Notes: generated by a model not told the origin, from the letters alone. Counted from the stretch's first letter, positions 1 through 9,661 are shown. The stretch: DNA of 64,000 nucleotides from Splendidivirga corallicola (GCA_030442035.1 JAUJEA010000011.1:1-64000); one strand, 5' to 3'. Program-made: numbers and translations.

Positions 1-87
1 TAAAACCATGTTTTTTCTATCCCCCAGTCTCAACTTGCCACAGGGAGAATTGAAAACAAAAAATCAAAAATTAAACCTTATAAAAAA

Positions 88-128
88 CAAAAGAGGCTAC
101 TCAAATACTTTTGAGACAGCCTCTTTTA
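88..128. terminator. bidirectional hairpin terminator
   Basis: A perfect 10-bp stem (AAAAGAGGCT at 89-98 with AGCCTCTTTT at 118-127) encloses a second perfect 6-bp stem (CTCAAA at 100-105, TTTGAG at 110-115) with a 4-nt loop. The A-tract on one side and T-tract on the other make it able to end transcription from either direction. It lies just past the stop of the small minus-strand remnant at 147-251. The rest of 1-432 holds no convincing gene. Confidence 0.8.
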
Positions 129-146
129 TTTTATACAACATTCAAT

Positions 147-251
147 TTATTTCCCAACCAGCTCAATGACCCTAATAATGACAGGACTAATATTGGAAAA
201 AACTCCCAAGTTAGGATCCCCATCATCATTATCGCCACAAGCCATCACCAT
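147..251 (-). pseudogene. possible remnant of a small lipoprotein gene
   Basis: On the minus strand an open frame of 34 codons runs from an ATG at 251 to a stop at 147 and reads MVMACGDNDDGDPNLG and so on. An ACG(D/N)n start is the look of a Bacteroidota lipoprotein just after its lipobox. An ATG in a neighbouring frame about 30 nt upstream would supply a signal-peptide start (MKVRGTISL) if one base were changed in number, so a frameshifted, shortened lipoprotein gene is plausible. I do not recognise the family, and chance is not excluded. Confidence 0.25.
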
Positions 252-432
252 AAAGAGAGATAGTTCCTCGTACTTTCATGGATCTAAATTTAGGGTAGAT
301 AAACAGGTGAATTCCTTTACAAAGACGAGGAGCGCCGGTCAAACGCCTAGAAGGATTTTGAAGTTCAGATTGTTGTAAATTGAAACCTAATCGCTTTATC
401 TTCTGAATATTGAATATGAATTAAAATCAGGT

Positions 433-780
433 CTAATGTGATTCGTTATAAATAGCTTTTTTACCTGTCTTTTCCAATCTTCTTTCTCCCCAATCACAAA
501 TCATTTCGATCAAAGGAAGCAAGGTCTTTCCATAGTCAGTAAGAGAATATTCCACCCTTGGCGGAACTTCAGAATAAATCTTCCTCTTGATGACCTCATG
601 TTCCTCAAGTTCTTTGAGTTGCTTGGATAGAATTCTGGATGAAGCGGTCTCGAGAAGCTCCATTAGTTCACTAAACCGTTTAGGTCCTTCAATGAGATAA
701 TAAAGGCAAGTTGCTTTCCATTTACCTCCGATAACCTCCAGGGTGGCTTCCACCGGACAATCATAGTCATAAGCTTTCAT
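433..780 (-). CDS. HxlR-family winged-helix transcriptional regulator
   Basis: This 115-aa protein is a full-length HxlR/MarR-like DNA-binding regulator. The winged helix-turn-helix spans roughly residues 8-100, with the family signatures CPVEATLEVIGGKWK near the N-terminus, a recognition-helix region SSRILSKQLKELEEHEVIKR and the wing VPPRVEYSLTDYGKTL. A conserved cysteine sits at residue 8; in YodB/HypR-type members an N-terminal Cys senses oxidants or electrophiles, so redox sensing is possible here but only inferred. It is divergent from the secreted SnoaL-like gene at 900, with a 119-nt shared upstream gap, and HxlR proteins usually control themselves and a divergent neighbour. Family call is secure; ligand and targets are unknown. 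Confidence 0.93.
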   Translation of the reverse strand: MKAYDYDCPVEATLEVIGGKWKATCLYYLIEGPKRFSELMELLETASSRILSKQLKELEEHEVIKRKIYSEVPPRVEYSLTDYGKTLLPLIEMICDWGERRLEKTGKKAIYNESH

Positions 781-899
781 ACTATAAAGTTAATTCAATT
801 GGACAGATAACCAATATGTTAGCTAGTTACACCAATGTTACTATTGAATATTCCAATGATCCATTCCCGTATTTTACTCAGAATTTAATTTTAAAAATT

Positions 900-1358
900 A
901 TGAGTAAAACAATCTTTATGATCATGGTATTGAGTACACAACTATCCATGGCTCAAGAGCCGGAAGATCTTGCGAAAAGCGTGCAAAAAGAAACAAAGGC
1001 TGTAAATGATGCTTCCTTAAAAGGTCATTTGGAAAAGAACATTGACAAAATTTGCGCTGCATATGCTGCCGATGCCATACTGCTCCCCCCCGGTGGAATA
1101 GAACCAATCATGGGTATTGAGCAAATTCGTTCGTTTTATCTGAAAAGTTTCAAACAAGGTTCTGTGCTTGAAGTCTCAACTAAAGATATAAGCTTTGAAT
1201 TGACCGCTCCGGGACATGCCAATGAGATTGGTAGTTATTTTATGATCTATCAAAATACGGGTAGCAACGACAAGGTTAAAATTGAAGGCAACATGTTAAT
1301 TGTTTGGGAACAAGATGAGCATGGTGAATGGAAGATCAAGTGGGACATGTGGCACTAA
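900..1358 (+). CDS. secreted SnoaL/DUF4440-like protein (NTF2 fold)
   Basis: I place the start at the ATG at 900 rather than upstream at 816, because from there the protein begins with a clear signal peptide (MSKTIFMIMVLSTQLSMAQ). The mature part of about 133 aa has the pattern of the SgcJ/EcaC/DUF4440 group of the NTF2-like superfamily: an N-terminal helix, AAYAADAILLPPGG, a GIEQIRSFYLKSF segment and a C-terminal strand ending GEWKIKWDMWH. These are small cone-shaped dimers that bind steroid- or polyketide-like ligands or act as isomerases; many have no known substrate. Divergent from the HxlR gene, which may regulate it. No catalytic assignment is made. Confidence 0.8.
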   Translation: MSKTIFMIMVLSTQLSMAQEPEDLAKSVQKETKAVNDASLKGHLEKNIDKICAAYAADAILLPPGGIEPIMGIEQIRSFYLKSFKQGSVLEVSTKDISFELTAPGHANEIGSYFMIYQNTGSNDKVKIEGNMLIVWEQDEHGEWKIKWDMWH

Positions 1359-1364
1359 CTTTGA

Positions 1365-1410
1365 AAATGAACTTTGCAGGAAACCAAAGAGGTTCCTGCA
1401 AAGTTCATTT
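1365..1410. terminator. long perfect hairpin after the SnoaL-like gene
   Basis: An 18-bp perfect inverted repeat (1365-1382 with 1393-1410) and a 10-nt loop begins 6 nt after the stop codon at 1358. It ends in TTT but has no longer T-tract, so it acts as a strong transcript-end hairpin or an RNA-protecting stem. Confidence 0.75.
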
Positions 1411-1422
1411 CGTTGTTAAGGA

Positions 1423-1614
1423 TCATCTCATTTGCTCCGCACGGGCCATGAATGCTTCACCAACCAATTCCTTCAGCACATTTAGTCCATCTTTGATAGT
1501 TTCCAGATTACCTTCTACTCCTATTTTTCAAGTCTCTCTTCATCTTTTTCATCTATAGGAACTATTGAAGGCATCCCGAGGTTAATATTATGATCTCTTG
1601 GCACATGACTCAGT
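1423..1614 (-). pseudogene. decayed C-terminal gene fragment, family not recognised
   Basis: The minus strand reads HVPRDHNINLGMPSIVPIDE, then DEERLEK in one frame, stops, and continues in another frame as GVEGNLETIKDGLNVLKE and on to a stop at 1423-1425. Adding one A to an A5 run joins both parts into one sensible helical protein end, so this looks like a gene fragment broken by a single-base loss. The upstream part of the gene is absent. From 1615 to 1982 I see no gene beyond an uncertain 28-codon frame at 1802. Confidence 0.4.
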
Positions 1615-1982
1615 CAAATGCGGGCACTTTCTGGTGAGGTTCTTTACAACCTGTTTACCAGATAATGTTAATTAAGAAATGTGGCATCAGTTTGATTTCT
1701 TCTTTTGGAAATTGTTTAAGTCTTTTTTGGAAAACCATTTAAGGTTTTAATAAAGTTGCAATTTTGCTAACTTAGAATGTAGTAAATACTCATTGTGTAA
1801 TATGCTGTTTGATAATACCAAAAATGTTACCTCCGATTCAGGTTTCGTTTTGGATGGCCAACGAAGGTCCGGTGAGTATGGGGTTTAATTTTCTTCTGTC
1901 CCAACACTTGTTTAGTTTGATTTAGCCAAATTTGCAATCACAGGTTATATTTTCATCTAAATTTGAAACCCTTCCTTTTCTT

Positions 1983-2729
1983 ATGAAAGAATCAGCTACA
2001 AAAATCCTTATCATCGAAGATGAAATGATCATTGGGGCAAATATCTCGTTACAATTGACAAAACTTGGTTATGAAATAATTGGGATCATTTCTCGAGGTG
2101 AAGAAGCATTGCTGTTTATAAAAGAAAACGAACCGGATATAATACTGATGGATATCCGCCTTAAAGGGAAACTCGATGGAATTGAAACGGCGCAACAGAT
2201 ACAAAAAGAATACGATACCCCAATTATTTATATTACCGCCAATGCGGATGAAGCACATTTTAACCGCGCTAAATCTACGAAACCCCAGGCATTCATTTCA
2301 AAACCGTTTAAAAAACTTGACTTACAGCGTGCAATAGAACTTACCCTAAGCCGAATCGGTGATAATGAGGGTAGGGAAAATGTTGTAAAGAACAACCCGG
2401 ATTCCCGGTATATACTAAGTGATTCAATTTTCGTGAGACACCACGAAAAGATGCTGAAAATTATTATCAGCAATATCTTTTATGTTGAAGCGGAGCGTAA
2501 CTATTGCCGTATCTATTCTAAAGACAAAAATTACTTGTTGGTAATGACATTAAAAACGCTGGATGAAAAATTGCCAAAAGAGCATTTCATGCGGATCCAT
2601 CGCTCATTTATAATTAATATTTCACAAATTGATGAGGTGGGTAGCACTTATGTTGTTGTGGCAAAAAGAGCCATCCCAATAAGTAAAATATATAGAGAAG
2701 AATTACTTAAACGACTGCAAACGGTTTAA
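1983..2729 (+). CDS. LytTR-type response regulator
   Basis: From the ATG at 1983 the protein is 248 aa, the usual length for a receiver plus LytTR regulator; the longer frame from a TTG at 1932 adds residues unlike the family. The receiver domain (about 6-122) has the acidic pair in IEDE (12-14), the phospho-acceptor D57 in LMDIRL, T85 and K107 in ISKPF. The C-terminal LytTR DNA-binding domain (about 150-246) shows FYVEAERNYCRIY, MRIHRSFIIN and VVVAKRAIPISKIYREELLK. It should bind direct repeats at its target promoters after phosphorylation. The histidine kinase gene converges on it tail to tail and overlaps its stop codon, so the two probably form one phosphorelay. Confidence 0.93.
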   Translation: MKESATKILIIEDEMIIGANISLQLTKLGYEIIGIISRGEEALLFIKENEPDIILMDIRLKGKLDGIETAQQIQKEYDTPIIYITANADEAHFNRAKSTKPQAFISKPFKKLDLQRAIELTLSRIGDNEGRENVVKNNPDSRYILSDSIFVRHHEKMLKIIISNIFYVEAERNYCRIYSKDKNYLLVMTLKTLDEKLPKEHFMRIHRSFIINISQIDEVGSTYVVVAKRAIPISKIYREELLKRLQTV

Positions 2730-4693
2730 CTGTTATGATGTTCGATCTTAAATTCAAAGGATATCGAGGTGCCGTCTTTCATCATACGATTCATTTTCCC
2801 CTGTAACTGCTGGCATAATAAACTAACTAGCCGCATACCAAAGCCAGTCTCACCAATCTTTTCATTCATGCTTTGTCCTATGCCATTATCTGAGACTTCC
2901 AGACACAAAAGCTCCTTATCTTTTTGTTCCAACGCCAATTTTACTTCACCTTTCCTGTTATCAGGAAAAGCATATTTCAAAGCATTGGTCAGGAGCTCAT
3001 TAACAATTAATCCCAAGGGAATAGCTGTATCCACATCCAATTCCAAAGCCTGCATTTCACATGTTAAATTCACTTGCTCTTCCATACCAAATGAATCCAA
3101 CACATGCGTTCCCAAGTTATTAAAGTAACCCTTCATTTCAATGGTTGAAAGGTTGGTTCCTTGATATAATTTCTGATGAATCATACTCATGGATTGCACT
3201 CTGTTTTGGCTTTCCTGCATTACATTCACTACATTGGCATCAGTCAATTGTGCCGATTGTAAAGCCAATAAACTGGAAACGATTTCCAGGTTGTTTTTTA
3301 CCCGATGATGAATCTCTTTCAATAAAAACTCCTTCTCTTTGTTTTGCCTCTCCAGCAAAGCATTTTTCTTCTTATTGTTTTGGTAACTCTTATATAGGAC
3401 CAATACAAACAATAATAGGAAGCTGGCGATTACGATGATAATTGTCTGCCTGGTACTCTGTTGCGCCAATTCTGTTTCCTGCAATTTGATTGTGCTTTCC
3501 TTGAGAGCGACATCAAATTCCGTTTGAAGATGGGAGATACGTTGGTCAGCCTCAGCCGTAAAAATGCTGTCTTTTAGCTTATCATATTTAATAAATGCTT
3601 GATAGGCTTCTTCATAAGCCTGAGTTGCTGCAAAGGCTACGCCCAAAGCTTCATAGGCCTGGCTTAAATAGTACTCATCCCCAAAATCCTGGGTCGCCAC
3701 TTTAATACTTTTTTGAAGGCTTTGTATAGCTTCCTTACTTTTTCCTTCGAGGTTTTGAAGTTTTCCTATGGATAACCATGAACGCATGATCATAAAATTA
3801 TTTTCCAAAAGTTCGGCATATTTAACCGCGTAAGCCCCAGCAGATTCTGCGGCTTCAAATTGTTTTAGATATACATTCAGATCCACTAATGATATATATA
3901 CGTCGCTCAAATTGTTATAGAAACCATATTGCTCTCCCATTTCAATAGAACGATTATAATAGGCCAGGGCCTCTTCGTATTTTCCAAGTTCTAAATAGTT
4001 ATTGCCGACCACATACAGCGTAAAATCATAATCCAGATCTTTGATGCCACGCTTTTCAAAAATGCTGATAGACTTCAATCCGTATTCCAGACCCTTTTCA
4101 AATTTTGATTGCTTCCAAAAAATATTGCTAAGGTCGCTATAGGCCAGGGCAATGGCCTTTTTATCATGCAATTTCTCTCCAAGCCGTAAAGATTCCAGCG
4201 CATAATCTGCTGCTTTGTCCAATTCACCTCTACGCTCGAAGACATACCCCAGCTGTGTATTTAAAAAGGCCAGGTCTTCTTCCTTCACTTTGTTTTTTGC
4301 ATCTTTAAGTACTATAAAAGCACTATCTAATTTTTCCATCCTCAGTAAAATACTGCCTAAGGTAATCTGAAACCTGCCTTCCCATAACGGATTGTTTTTA
4401 TAAGCAGATAAAATCAATCCTTTTTTAGCAAAGGCAAGAGAAGTGTTTAAATTACGTGTATGCCAGTAATAGGCAAGATCGTTTAACATAGAAAGTCCAA
4501 TCGTATCATCCTTCACTTTATCCCACGATTCTTCCAGGACAGTTAAATAAGAGGCATCAAAATCATCGGTATCTACGAATACTTTTTTGTAAGGATTATC
4601 ACTATCTAAATCTACAATTTGTCCATAGGAGACAAAAGAGCTGACCAATGAAAATATGCTTATAAAAACAATCTTCAGAATAGATCCTTTCAT
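2726..4693 (-). CDS. TPR-containing membrane sensor histidine kinase (HisKA_2 type)
   Basis: A 655-aa kinase typical of Bacteroidota. Residues 1-24 are a signal peptide ending VSYGQ; about 70-390 are tetratricopeptide repeats that would lie in the periplasm; a membrane helix follows at about 414-432 (TIIIVIASFLLLFVLVLY); then a short coiled coil. The phospho-acceptor helix reads LLKEIHHRVKNNLEIVSSLL near 460, the HisKA_2/HWE-like signature also found in LytTR partner kinases. The ATPase domain has NELLTNALKYAFPD (N box), VSDNGIG (G1) and GFGMRLVSLLCQQL. Its last codons overlap the response-regulator stop on the other strand. The signal sensed through the TPR domain is unknown. Confidence 0.92.
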   Translation of the reverse strand: MKGSILKIVFISIFSLVSSFVSYGQIVDLDSDNPYKKVFVDTDDFDASYLTVLEESWDKVKDDTIGLSMLNDLAYYWHTRNLNTSLAFAKKGLILSAYKNNPLWEGRFQITLGSILLRMEKLDSAFIVLKDAKNKVKEEDLAFLNTQLGYVFERRGELDKAADYALESLRLGEKLHDKKAIALAYSDLSNIFWKQSKFEKGLEYGLKSISIFEKRGIKDLDYDFTLYVVGNNYLELGKYEEALAYYNRSIEMGEQYGFYNNLSDVYISLVDLNVYLKQFEAAESAGAYAVKYAELLENNFMIMRSWLSIGKLQNLEGKSKEAIQSLQKSIKVATQDFGDEYYLSQAYEALGVAFAATQAYEEAYQAFIKYDKLKDSIFTAEADQRISHLQTEFDVALKESTIKLQETELAQQSTRQTIIIVIASFLLLFVLVLYKSYQNNKKKNALLERQNKEKEFLLKEIHHRVKNNLEIVSSLLALQSAQLTDANVVNVMQESQNRVQSMSMIHQKLYQGTNLSTIEMKGYFNNLGTHVLDSFGMEEQVNLTCEMQALELDVDTAIPLGLIVNELLTNALKYAFPDNRKGEVKLALEQKDKELLCLEVSDNGIGQSMNEKIGETGFGMRLVSLLCQQLQGKMNRMMKDGTSISFEFKIEHHNS

Positions 4694-4930
4694 AACAACT
4701 GTTCATAAGTAGTTATTGTCAAGTATGAAATTACGAATTTTAAATGGAGATTTTAATTCAACCATCCGGAATGATTCAAGCCATTGGGATAAGAGCAATT
4801 GGCTTACTAACAAAATTTTATATGCTTGAGTAACAGATCAAAGTTTTGCAAAACATCTCCGATAAATAAAACAGCTTGTTCGGACAAAAAATGCAGGCCT
4901 TCGTCCTAGACTCCTTTATAATACCGGAAT

Positions 4931-4982
4931 TGCCCTTTATTTTAGAATAAATGCAACTAATTGTTGCTATATGAAAAGGGCA
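4931..4982. terminator. hairpin in the 4694-5176 gene-free stretch
   Basis: TGCCCTTT (4931-4938) pairs with AAAGGGCA (4975-4982), followed on the plus strand by TTTTATTC; GCAAC and GTTGC form an inner pair. This may be a remnant or free-standing terminator. Nothing else in 4694-5176 looks coding; it should hold the promoters of the kinase gene (minus) and the cyclase gene (plus). Confidence 0.45.
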
Positions 4983-5176
4983 TTTTATTCTTCTTTATTA
5001 TTCTATTGCTTTAATCAGGGAGAGTCGTTTATGCGCATGAATGCAGCGTTTATGAGACTCCAGGCTTCAACCGGTACATTGCTTAGATAATAACCTAATG
5101 GAATGCACGGGCCTGATAATAGGCATAGTTATCAAACCGAACTAATAAGTATTGTCTGTTAAGTATTAACCTTGGC

Positions 5177-8100
5177 ATGATCTGTACAAACTGTCATTTT
5201 GAGAACCCTGATGGAATAAAATTTTGTGGCAATTGTGGAAAGCCGCAACATTTACTATGCCCTTCCTGCGGGTTTGAAAACCCTCCCGGATTTAAGTTCT
5301 GTGGTAATTGTGGTGTGACAATTTTGCAAAAACAAGCATCCACCTTGCCTCAACCTGCTGAAGCGTCTAAACACGAACGAGGAAACGAAGCTGAACGAAG
5401 GCATCTGACAGTCATGTTTTGTGACCTGGTAGGATCTACAGCCTTATCCAATGAACTGGATCCCGAAGACCTGCGTGCGGTAATTACTGAATATCAGAAC
5501 GTCTGCGAAAAAGTTGTAGCCCGGTATGAAGGGCATGTTGCCCAATACCTGGGAGACGGTATTTTAGTCTACTTCGGTTATCCGGTGGCACATGAAAATG
5601 ATGCACACAGGGCCCTGAGTTCGGGGTTGGGGATTTTAGAGGCAGTTCAGCGATTCAGCAAACATCTGGAAGAATCCAACCGTCCCGGTATTTCAGCCCG
5701 GATTGGGATTCACACAGGACATGTGGTAATTGGCGATATGGGAGGCACCGGTCAAGGTCAACCACTTGCCCTGGGTGTTGCCCCCAATATAGCAGCACGG
5801 CTTGAGGGGTTGGCCGAACCGAATACAATGTGCATCAGTGCTGATACCTATAAACTTGTACAACGATTTTTTTTATGTGAAGACAAAGGTGAACATTCTG
5901 TTAAAGGTATTCCTACGCCATTGAGGATCTACCAGGTTATTCATGAAAACATGGCAAAAAGCAGGTTTGAAGCTAGTCAAAATGGCCTGGACCAGGGCCC
6001 TATAGTGGGTAGAGATAATGAAATTAAGCAACTAAAGGAACTTTGGCAAAGAACCACACAGGGCAAATCACAGGTAGTTTTATTAAGTGGCCAGCCCGGT
6101 GTCGGTAAATCCCGCATCTTGCAAGCTTTAATGGCTCATGTCGCCGCAGATAGTGATGCCTGGCTTAATGCTCATCAGTGTTCCCCTTATCATAAAGGAA
6201 CGGCCTTCTATCCCCTGGCAGAAGCAATCAAACATGTGGCTCTACAATTGAGTGATGACGAGCCTTCCGTTGATAAGATAAGCCGGCTTGAGGGATTCCT
6301 GCTACAATATGGTTTTTCTCTGGAGGAGATGGTACCCCTTTTTGCCAATATCCTGGCCCTTTCTCTGGAGGGGACTATTTATCAACCAACGCCATTTTCG
6401 GTAGAGCAGCAAAAGCAAAAGATCATTGGAGCATTCATCCACATGTACCTGGAGCGATCCGTTGAACAGAATTTATTGTTGGTCTTTGAAGATATTCAAT
6501 GGATGGACTCTTCCTCTCTGGAAGTTATTAGCCAATTGATCAATCAGCCACCCACATTGAATATTCTCACCGTATTGAGTTTTAGATCCGAGTTCAATCC
6601 ACCGTGGCATATGAAGCCCCATATCACTCCAATGTCTCTATCTAATTTACCCGGAGAAGCTGTTAGGGAGATCATTATAAAAATAGCTGGCAATAAACAA
6701 CTGCCCCAGAAAATAATTGATCAAGTTATCCAAAAAACCGACGGTATCCCTCTTTTTGTCGAAGAGCTCACTAAAATGGTTTTGGGATCGGAAATATTGC
6801 AAGAGCATGATGATCATTATGAGCTTCGCGGTCCTGTCTCTTCATTATCCATTCCATCCACTTTACACGACTCGTTGGTGGCGCGGCTGGATAGCATGTC
6901 ACACACCAAAAAGATTGCACAGATTGGGGCCGTCATAGGCCGGGAATTTAGTTATGAACTGATCAATGCTGCTTCTCACATGCAGGAAAAGGCTATGAGT
7001 GCATGCCTTAAAGAACTGGTTGAAGCAGAATTACTTTTACAACGCGGAGTACCTCCTAAGGCTACTTTTACTTTTCGACATGCACTGATCAGAGATGTTG
7101 CCTACCAATCGCTACTAAAGAGTCAGCAACAACAATTTCATCAGCGTATTGCCGAGTCTTTAACACAAAAAATACCTGTTCTAGCGGAAAACCATCCCGA
7201 AGTGGCTGCCTATCACTTTGAAAAGGCGGGTATGTTTCACGAGGCGGTGGTGTATTGGATCGCTGCCGGAGATAAGGTGAGACAACACCTGGCTTATGAC
7301 CAGACACTGACTTGTATGCAACGTGGATTGACCTTGATAGAAAAGATAGAGAACGAAGAGGACCGTTCAAACCTTGAATTAAAATTGTTGGCCATCCAGG
7401 CGCCGGTGCTCATCATGACCGAAGGTTTTTCATCATCATCGGCCTACAGGGCCAGTTGTCGAATGAAGGAACTGGCCGAACAGCAAAAAGATAGCATGAG
7501 CTTATTTCAGGCACTTCGGGGTGTGATCGTCCACCAGTTATTTGTAGGCAAAGCAAAGGACGCCCTTCACTTTGCCCAGGAAGCTTTAAGCATCGCCAAA
7601 TCACTACAGGTCAATGAAGTTCTTATGGAAGCATACCGGCTGATAGGGCAAACTTCAATCTATGTGGGGAAGCTTGCACTTAGCCTGGAGTCTTTCGATA
7701 AATCCATATCGCTATACAAAGCTACGGATAGGGGCACTCTCAGCCGATTGATCGGATCAGACCCAGAGGTTTTCAGTATGATTCAAAGCAGCCATGTCTT
7801 GTGGTATCTGGGTTACCCAGATCAAGCACTGGAACGAGCCAAAAGGGCACTGGAGAAAGCTAATGTACTCCAACGTTCCTACACCCAGGCGTTATGCTCA
7901 TTTATCAACAGCTTTGTGTCCTTGTATTGTGGACATATCCAGGATACATTGAACCATGCGCAATCCTGCATCGCGTTGAGTGAGGAATACGGCATCTCTA
8001 TGTTCAGTAATGAAGCGAAGTTGTTTTTTGGAGCTACCATGATTGAAAATGGTAAAGTAAAGGAGGGATTTCAAATGATGCAAACATCCCTCAAAGTGCG

Positions 8101-8572
8101 ACTTGAACGCAACTTGTTATCAGGAATTCATATGCACATGAGTGTACTCATTGACCAGTATTTGAAGGCTGCAAAATTCGAGGCAGGCCTCAAGGCGGCT
8201 AACAGCGCAATAGCGCAAAGCAAGCAATCGGATGATCAGCTTTTTCTATCGGAGATCTATCGGCTCAAAGGTGAATTATTATTAGCAAAAAAAGGCGAAG
8301 CGAGCCTTAAGGAAGTCGAGAGCTATTTTAATAAAAGTATAAAAATCGCAAGAGAACAGGAAGCCAAGTCCTTTGAGTTGCGCAGTGCAATGAGTATGGC
8401 CAAAGTATGGAAATCGCAAGGAAAGACTGCAGAAGGTCTCAAGTTGGTTTCAAGTATCTACAATTGGTTCAAGGAGGGGTCCGAAACACGGGACTTGATG
8501 GAGGCAAAACAGCTGATCGAAATGTTGTCGGTTGCTACCTCCTCAGCGGGAACAACACCTAATACCGAATAA
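5177..8572 (+). CDS. zinc-ribbon / class III adenylate cyclase / AAA ATPase / TPR protein
   Basis: This 1131-aa protein joins four modules. Residues 1-47 are a double zinc ribbon with four CxxC pairs (C3/C6, C17/C20, C28/C31, C42/C45). About 74-255 is a class III nucleotide cyclase: RHLTVMFCDLVGSTALS and YLGDGILVYFGYP carry the two metal-binding aspartates, and GVAPNIAARLEGL the transition-state Asn and Arg, so it looks active. About 275-560 is an AAA/STAND-type ATPase with Walker A GQPGVGKS (about 305-312) and Walker B LLLVFEDIQWMD (about 434-445). The rest is TPR-like. Cytoplasmic, no signal peptide. Such proteins are thought to couple ligand or partner binding by the TPR part to cyclic nucleotide synthesis. 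A sulfotransferase gene follows 42 nt downstream. Confidence 0.92.
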   Translation: MICTNCHFENPDGIKFCGNCGKPQHLLCPSCGFENPPGFKFCGNCGVTILQKQASTLPQPAEASKHERGNEAERRHLTVMFCDLVGSTALSNELDPEDLRAVITEYQNVCEKVVARYEGHVAQYLGDGILVYFGYPVAHENDAHRALSSGLGILEAVQRFSKHLEESNRPGISARIGIHTGHVVIGDMGGTGQGQPLALGVAPNIAARLEGLAEPNTMCISADTYKLVQRFFLCEDKGEHSVKGIPTPLRIYQVIHENMAKSRFEASQNGLDQGPIVGRDNEIKQLKELWQRTTQGKSQVVLLSGQPGVGKSRILQALMAHVAADSDAWLNAHQCSPYHKGTAFYPLAEAIKHVALQLSDDEPSVDKISRLEGFLLQYGFSLEEMVPLFANILALSLEGTIYQPTPFSVEQQKQKIIGAFIHMYLERSVEQNLLLVFEDIQWMDSSSLEVISQLINQPPTLNILTVLSFRSEFNPPWHMKPHITPMSLSNLPGEAVREIIIKIAGNKQLPQKIIDQVIQKTDGIPLFVEELTKMVLGSEILQEHDDHYELRGPVSSLSIPSTLHDSLVARLDSMSHTKKIAQIGAVIGREFSYELINAASHMQEKAMSACLKELVEAELLLQRGVPPKATFTFRHALIRDVAYQSLLKSQQQQFHQRIAESLTQKIPVLAENHPEVAAYHFEKAGMFHEAVVYWIAAGDKVRQHLAYDQTLTCMQRGLTLIEKIENEEDRSNLELKLLAIQAPVLIMTEGFSSSSAYRASCRMKELAEQQKDSMSLFQALRGVIVHQLFVGKAKDALHFAQEALSIAKSLQVNEVLMEAYRLIGQTSIYVGKLALSLESFDKSISLYKATDRGTLSRLIGSDPEVFSMIQSSHVLWYLGYPDQALERAKRALEKANVLQRSYTQALCSFINSFVSLYCGHIQDTLNHAQSCIALSEEYGISMFSNEAKLFFGATMIENGKVKEGFQMMQTSLKVRLERNLLSGIHMHMSVLIDQYLKAAKFEAGLKAANSAIAQSKQSDDQLFLSEIYRLKGELLLAKKGEASLKEVESYFNKSIKIAREQEAKSFELRSAMSMAKVWKSQGKTAEGLKLVSSIYNWFKEGSETRDLMEAKQLIEMLSVATSSAGTTPNTE

Positions 8573-8614
8573 TCAGCCCAAATGATATTATCAAAAAACT
8601 AAATATTTGAAATT

Positions 8615-9541
8615 ATGGAAAAGTACAAATGGCCTAAAAAAAACCGGGAAATGCACAGCAATCACTTTAATTCCACAATATGGAATGACTTTAAATTTCG
8701 GGATGATGACATTGTAATAGCCACTTATGCAAAGTCAGGTACGACCTGGATGCAACAGATCATTGCTCAACTCCTGTTTAATGGTGCGGAAGACCTGCCT
8801 GTGGCCGAAATGTCACCATGGCTTGATCTAAGGATACCACCACCCGAAGTAAAGCTGCCTGCGATCGAGGCTCAAACCCATCGGCGGTTCCTTAAAACAC
8901 ATCTGCCGGTAGATGCCCTGGTCTACTCACCCAAAGCAAAGTACATTTACATTGGGCGTGACGGAAGGGATGTCGTTTGGAGTATGTATAATCATCATGC
9001 ATCAGCAAATGAAAAATGGTACGCCGCTTTAAATGATAGCCCCGGACTGATAGGACCACCCATTGAAAAACCGGTGGATGATATCAAACAATATTATCAT
9101 GAATGGCTGGAAAAAGATGGATATCCCTGGTGGTCAATCTGGGAAAACGTTAGCTCCTGGTGGAACATTGGCAATTTGCCTAATTTATTATTTGTTCATT
9201 TTGCAAATCTAAAGCGAGATATGGAAGGTGAAATAAGAAGAATTGCCAGGTTTTTGGACATTGGCACGGAAAAACTGAATTGGGAGGCAATTATTGAACA
9301 CTGTAATTTTGACTACATGAAATCACATGCGGATCAAAGTGTCCCGCTGGGTGGTATTTTCTGGAATGGTGGGGCAAAGACCTTTATTCATAAAGGGCAA
9401 AACGGCAGATGGAAGGATGTATTGTCGGAAGAAGAGTCAAAATTGTATGAAACAAAAGCTGTGGAAAAGCTGGGTGAAGAATGTGCCCACTGGCTGGCGA
9501 CAGGCGAAATGATCAAATTAGATCATCACTTGCAGTCGTAG
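8615..9541 (+). CDS. PAPS-dependent sulfotransferase (cytosolic SULT type)
   Basis: At 308 aa this matches the usual length of soluble sulfotransferases, which move a sulfuryl group from PAPS to a hydroxyl or amine. The 5'-phosphosulfate loop is IATYAKSGTTWMQQI (about 38-52); the 3'-phosphate site is YIGRDGRDVVWSMYNHH (about 110-125) together with IHKGQNGRWKDVL near the C-terminus; H95 in LKTHLPVDAL fits the catalytic His position. No signal peptide. It lies 42 nt after the cyclase/ATPase gene and 120 nt before an MFS exporter on the same strand, suggesting that a small molecule is sulfated and then exported, but the acceptor cannot be read from the sequence. Confidence 0.92.
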   Translation: MEKYKWPKKNREMHSNHFNSTIWNDFKFRDDDIVIATYAKSGTTWMQQIIAQLLFNGAEDLPVAEMSPWLDLRIPPPEVKLPAIEAQTHRRFLKTHLPVDALVYSPKAKYIYIGRDGRDVVWSMYNHHASANEKWYAALNDSPGLIGPPIEKPVDDIKQYYHEWLEKDGYPWWSIWENVSSWWNIGNLPNLLFVHFANLKRDMEGEIRRIARFLDIGTEKLNWEAIIEHCNFDYMKSHADQSVPLGGIFWNGGAKTFIHKGQNGRWKDVLSEEESKLYETKAVEKLGEECAHWLATGEMIKLDHHLQS

Positions 9542-9661
9542 AACGTCTGTATGCTAAAATTTAATTTGATAGAACCCGAGCGTATATAATGCAATTTCTG
9601 ACTAGAAATGTGGTAATGAATTTTATCACCGAAAATAAAGGAGCAATGAATCCAATCGCCG

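Noticed and set aside
166..378. 70-codon plus-strand frame
   Set aside because: It overlaps a more protein-like minus-strand remnant, has no family features and a low-complexity basic composition.
1802..1888. 28-codon plus-strand frame upstream of the response regulator
   Set aside because: Short, no recognisable ribosome site or family; could be chance.
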